Origin: Ligustrum vulgare
Taxonomy: Eukaryota > Streptophyta > Magnoliopsida > Lamiales > Oleaceae
Assembly (NCBI GenBank): GCA_963555705.1
Contig: OY743184.1
Location: 32,250,614-32,314,613, forward strand
DNA: 64,000 bases
Reading direction: 5' to 3'
Part shown: in pieces, positions 60,495 to 64,000 of the stretch
Numbering within the stretch: the stretch's first letter is position 1
Layout: each line of letters opens with the position of its first letter
Program-made: the position numbers and the translations under genes
Notes under the pieces: model-generated
Database searches by the model: none
What the model was told of the DNA's origin: nothing
The model's input: only the letters and a program-made list of their open reading frames with translations

Positions 60495-61723
60495 TCATGA
60501 TACGAAATTTAGTAAAATCTCATGGATAACATGGTCCAAAATTGCATCTCCAACCTCCATAGAAATATCCTTTTCCTGCTTCTCATAATCACCCCCCCAT
60601 TCTTGTGCAGAAGCCAAGAAATCAAAATGCAGCAAATCAATTATGTTAGTTTCACTAATTGAATCTTGGCTCCATAACCATACATTTTCATACACACTCT
60701 TCCACAGTTCCTCAGGGCCCAGTATTTTCTTAAGATTTTCTCCTCTTGTGTCATTTTTTCTGTAGTTTTCTACCACCTCCCTCACACAATCAAACAGAAG
60801 CTGCTTTGTTTGTTGTAAAGCCCTTTTGTTCTTCGTGTATTGAGACGACCAAGAATTCGACCCAATCGCTTCTTGGACACTATAATGTGTTGGTTTCATG
60901 ACTTTACATGGAGAAAATGAGGTTGAGGATTCCCCATTATTATTGTATTCTTCTGTTAAACAAAGACATAATATAATTTCTATAGTAATTCTTCCTCTTC
61001 AGCAAAACATTCAGAAAAGATAATTAAAAACTTACTGTGATCAAGTGGTGAACCATCCTCAGATTCACTTTCTGTTTCTGTTTCTGTTTCTTCTAGCACT
61101 GATACTGGGCTGTGTTGCTTATTTTCTTCCACAGCTCTCCATTTCCATTTTGTGTCCGCCGCTACCTGTTAGTTTCATGCACAACAAACTTGAATCAATA
61201 AATCAATTCATAAACAACGCAATTTTCCAAATCACTTTTTTAACCGCAAACAATTTTTCTCAATACTTTTTAACCGCACATTTTTACTTAAAAAAAATAT
61301 AATTAATAAATCAATTTATAATTGCTACAGCACTACCGAGCAGAGCTGTTTCACTGAAAGAAGATTTCCCTTTTGTCCAGTAACTGCTCTTGAAAAATGT
61401 ACATCACTTTCTGAGCAAGAATTGGAAAACTTGTCTTCTTCACACCTGCTAATCTTGTTTTGATCTCCACTTCTGTAATTCCTTTCACTGGACACGAGCC
61501 GAGTAAATACGTCTTTAACGAAGTTTGAACAACTCGGGATAGAATATTTTCTCCTCTTAATGCCATTGCTAGCTGATCTGTTAGAAAAATTAGCACAAAT
61601 GGTCGAGAAACTGGATCCTGAATTAAGAATAGCCCTTCTGAGATTGCCTCTTTCACGAAGGTAGACCTCCAAGGCAAATGGTTCTTGTTGCTCTTGGAGA
61701 AACTCTCCAAGCAATTTGGACAT
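60495..61723 (-). CDS. DUF4378 domain protein, short form
   Basis: Three exons read from the minus strand: 61723-61337, 61165-61036 and 60952-60495. Junctions are GT/AG (donors GTAGTG and GTAAGT, acceptors AACAG) and phases agree, giving 324 residues. Residues 1-26 (MSKLLGEFLQEQQEPFALEV start) are typical of a plant family that ends in DUF4378. Residues 131-150 contain TKWKWRAVEENKQHSPVSVL, the conserved block before the domain, and the domain itself fills about 225-324 (QTKQLLFDCVREVVENYR, GPEELWKSVYENVW, DFLASAQEW, EVGDAILDHVIHEIL). DUF4378 is found in TRM proteins linked to TON1 and microtubule organisation, but a TON1 role is only a guess here. Many relatives are longer. Confidence 0.8.
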
Positions 61724-61943
61724 GGCAAAAATTGAATGAGGCCCAAAAGAATAAATTATGGGACATATATAATAAACTATTTAGGATTGATATTCAAATA
61801 TATACTGCATTTTGTGTGAGTTTAGGACTGAAACTGTGCAAAAAATATTGGTGAGTCTAAAGCCTTGAGACATAAATTTTAGGGATGGGCATAGAGAAAC
61901 TGTTATGACAAGAAACTTTTGACATTTGAAGATGATAAAACAT

Positions 61944-61962
61944 TGTGTGTGTGTGTGTGTGT
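61944..61962. repeat. (GT)n microsatellite
   Basis: About 9 GT units. Confidence 0.9.
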
Positions 61963-62041
61963 GAGAGGTTAAAATATTTGTCACCTAATTTTTTATGCAT
62001 AGGAATATATTATCTCATGCTATACTAGTTTGTTTGTGTTT

Positions 62042-62044
<3 letters not shown>

Positions 62045-62092
<48 letters not shown>
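62045..62092. repeat. (CT)n microsatellite
   Basis: 24 uninterrupted CT units about 320 bases upstream of the DUF4378 start codon, on the promoter side of that gene. Confidence 0.95.
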
Positions 62093-62095
<3 letters not shown>

Positions 62096-62199
62096 TTAAA
62101 GCAAAGAACAAAGTATATTAATTGTAATTGGATGGTCCCAGAAATGTTTCGTCATTTGTGAAAGTACCCATAACAGACAACATGGAACTGATAGGAACT

Positions 62200-63480
62200 T
62201 CATAGACAAATTGAATTTCAGTGCTTGCTTGCTCGCTCCATCTAAATTTTTTATCAAAACTTTTCAAACTCTATCTCAACTATCTATCCTTAATCAAATC
62301 CACAATTTTTTTACTTTTTAAACTAATCTAAGCCGCACTCATCAAAAATCACAAAAAAATCATAAAAATCAAAACTTTTCCATAAACCAAACGGGCTCTC
62401 AATTTTCACTATCAAGATTGACCCCTTCCAACATTATTATTTTGCTCACTCAAAGCTGGCAATCTTAACCCCCACCCCACCTTTTTGGGGTAAGGTTGCA
62501 AGGGTTACAACCGCGTTTTGTTGTTACGGTATCAAGGCGAACGGTGATGTTCTCATTTGGTGTCTGAATTGTAGAAATCTTAATACGAAATAGCTAAGAG
62601 GACAACTAAAAGGGAAAAGTAGATTTGAGCTTCGTAAAATCAATGCTTGAATTTGATTTTCCTTTTTTTTAATTTGGCTTATTGAAGAGTCGCGATGTCT
62701 ATTTGTAGACAAAATAATCAATGTATGGTTAATTTTTAGAAAATATTTTATGTAAAAAATATCTCGAAGGGAAACAAGAGTGTTTCAATATAAAAGATAA
62801 TTTGTTTCTATACCAAGAATTTGGAAAATCTCGGGACTAATAATCCAAGTTGATCAATGCGAAATACATCTTCTTTGAAGGAAATGTCAAAAGCTTTTAT
62901 TTATTTGATAGATATTAACATTTTTTTTTTACAGTTCTATATCTTTTGACAATTTTCCACATTGATTTGTTTAGAAATAAACAAGTTCACATCACATTTA
63001 ATTCAAGTGCATGTGCCGAGGCCATGAACTTCGTTTTCATGTCCCCATTGTTTAACATTTATTAATTCGAAGTCACAATCTAAACAAAAAAACCTGCTTA
63101 TCTATCTATATGACTATATCTATACTACCTTTAAAATTAATGCCTTTTAAGGGAAGAAACATTTTCGAACTATTTTACCCTCACAATTTTTTCATAATTT
63201 TATATTTTCCCTCAATGTAATTAATGCAATTTTTTTTATAAATAATTCTATTTTATTTTATTTCAATTTTGTTAACAGTATCATTAATTTTAATAAAAAT
63301 ATTTTTCATACATTTAAGTTTAAATTTTTCACTTTCCACTAAAAGTCTTTTAAGTAAAATCATTAACTCTTAAATAATTTGTAGTTCCTAATACGTCATT
63401 CAATTAATATGAGAGAAAAAAATGTTTAATGAAAAAGAAAAAAAAATATTATTTTAAATGTATATAACAAAATTATCAGG
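62200..63480. other. AT-rich intergenic DNA
   Basis: No gene supported. A MITE-like arm ends AACCAAACGGGCTCTC at about 62384-62399. Confidence 0.35.
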
Positions 63481-63484
63481 GCTG

Positions 63485-63646
63485 ATCTAGTGCCCATATG
63501 GGCACTAGATATGGCACCCACTCGACAAGTGTCGAGTGGGTATTGGATATGGGTGGATGGGCCCCACTGTCCACCCACCCATAGGGGGGGAAGGGATAGG
63601 GGAGTATGGCCCACAAGTGAGTTTAATAACAAACAAACTTGTGGGT
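63485..63646. repeat. Cluster of four consecutive hairpins
   Basis: Hairpin 1 (63485-63510) is a perfect 26-base palindrome centred on CCCATATGGG. Hairpin 2 (63517-63540) has a 10-bp perfect stem, CCCACTCGAC/GTCGAGTGGG, with an AAGT loop. Hairpin 3 (about 63548-63593) pairs ATGGGTGGA with TCCACCCACCCAT. Hairpin 4 (63610-63646) pairs CCCACAAG with CTTGTGGG. The block is GC-rich against very AT-rich flanks. Confidence 0.8.
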
Positions 63647-63929
63647 TTTAGATCAATTCCTACAAAATTATATAGAAAACATTTGATCCTTTTCAACTTC
63701 AACCTTCGACATTAAACATTTCATTCTCTATCCTTCATATTTCAATTTCAGATTTCTTTATCAAATATTAATTTGATGTCGATTGTATTCTCATAACATC
63801 GACAAAAATAGAGTGTCATGAATATTTACTTCTTTGTTCCGAAAGCCAATTTTTAAGCCATGCGTGCATTTGAATTCGTTTTACTAAATTATCTAACTCT
63901 ATGAAAAGTTTTTTAAAAATTAAGCCCAT

Positions 63930-64000
63930 GTTTGGCTCAGATTAAAATATGATTTTAATTTCAAGTCAAAGCCAACAATTAAATTCAATCACATATTTTA
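63930..64000. mobile_element. Partial MITE cut by the window end
   Basis: CCCATGTTTGGCTCAGATT followed by ATTTCAAGTCAAAGCCAAC resembles the arms of the MITEs at 29776-30123 and 40500-40602. Confidence 0.45.

Noticed and set aside
61351..61746. 131-codon minus-strand frame overlapping exon 1 of the DUF4378 gene
   Set aside because: Alternative frame of the same exon. The other frame has the family N-terminus and joins in phase to the DUF4378 exons.
63426..63702. Two overlapping minus-strand frames
   Set aside because: They cover the hairpin cluster, and the peptides simply reflect the palindromes.

Overview
This is nuclear DNA of a flowering plant, most likely a eudicot. It is AT-rich, its genes are split by GT/AG introns, and it is dominated by nested LTR retrotransposons, a Helitron, a MULE, a LINE and many MITEs. 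Two host genes can be supported. One is a complete PRP40-type pre-mRNA-processing factor on the plus strand (28 coding exons, 26702-47577, 1026 residues). The other is a short DUF4378 gene on the minus strand (3 exons, 60495-61723, 324 residues). I cannot name the species.

Left region, 1-14900. This is layered transposon debris: the tip of one LTR element (1-400), a shrunken Ty3/gypsy element that keeps only a protease-like stretch (401-3068), unresolved repeats, the 3' end of an Athila-like element (6280-7520), a minus-strand Athila-like pol remnant (7616-9700), a clean solo LTR with the target duplication AAGTG (9993-11846), a Harbinger-like TIR element with TTA duplications (12098-13180), and a broken FUSC-family gene fragment.

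Middle region, 15020-23650. A complete-looking minus-strand Helitron (15020-19287) has a 3' hairpin followed by CTAG and a 5' TC, and it carries a captured BMS1 exon. Beyond it lie long (AT)n tracts, a decayed FAR1-type MULE transposase (20100-22173) and the 3' part of a LINE.

PRP40 locus, 26200-47700. The coding sequence is about 3.1 kb, but the gene spans about 21 kb because its introns hold MITEs, gypsy fragments, a 291-bp foldback element, tandem duplications and a young antisense Copia element (41027-45098). The Copia element has nearly identical 135-bp LTRs and an intact pol frame but no gag. The splice phases of all 28 exons agree, so the gene looks functional despite the insertions.

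Right region, 48100-64000. A TIR-like repeat is followed by a Tat/Retand-like gypsy element with a large internal deletion. A solo LTR (51146-53284, duplication GAAGA) is inserted in its gag. Then come a hAT MITE, a CACTA end, a 143-bp palindrome, another MITE, the DUF4378 gene, a (CT)n tract and a cluster of hairpins. I found no tRNA, rRNA, CRISPR array or new multi-gene system. The most interesting material is the set of insertions within the PRP40 introns and the Helitron.
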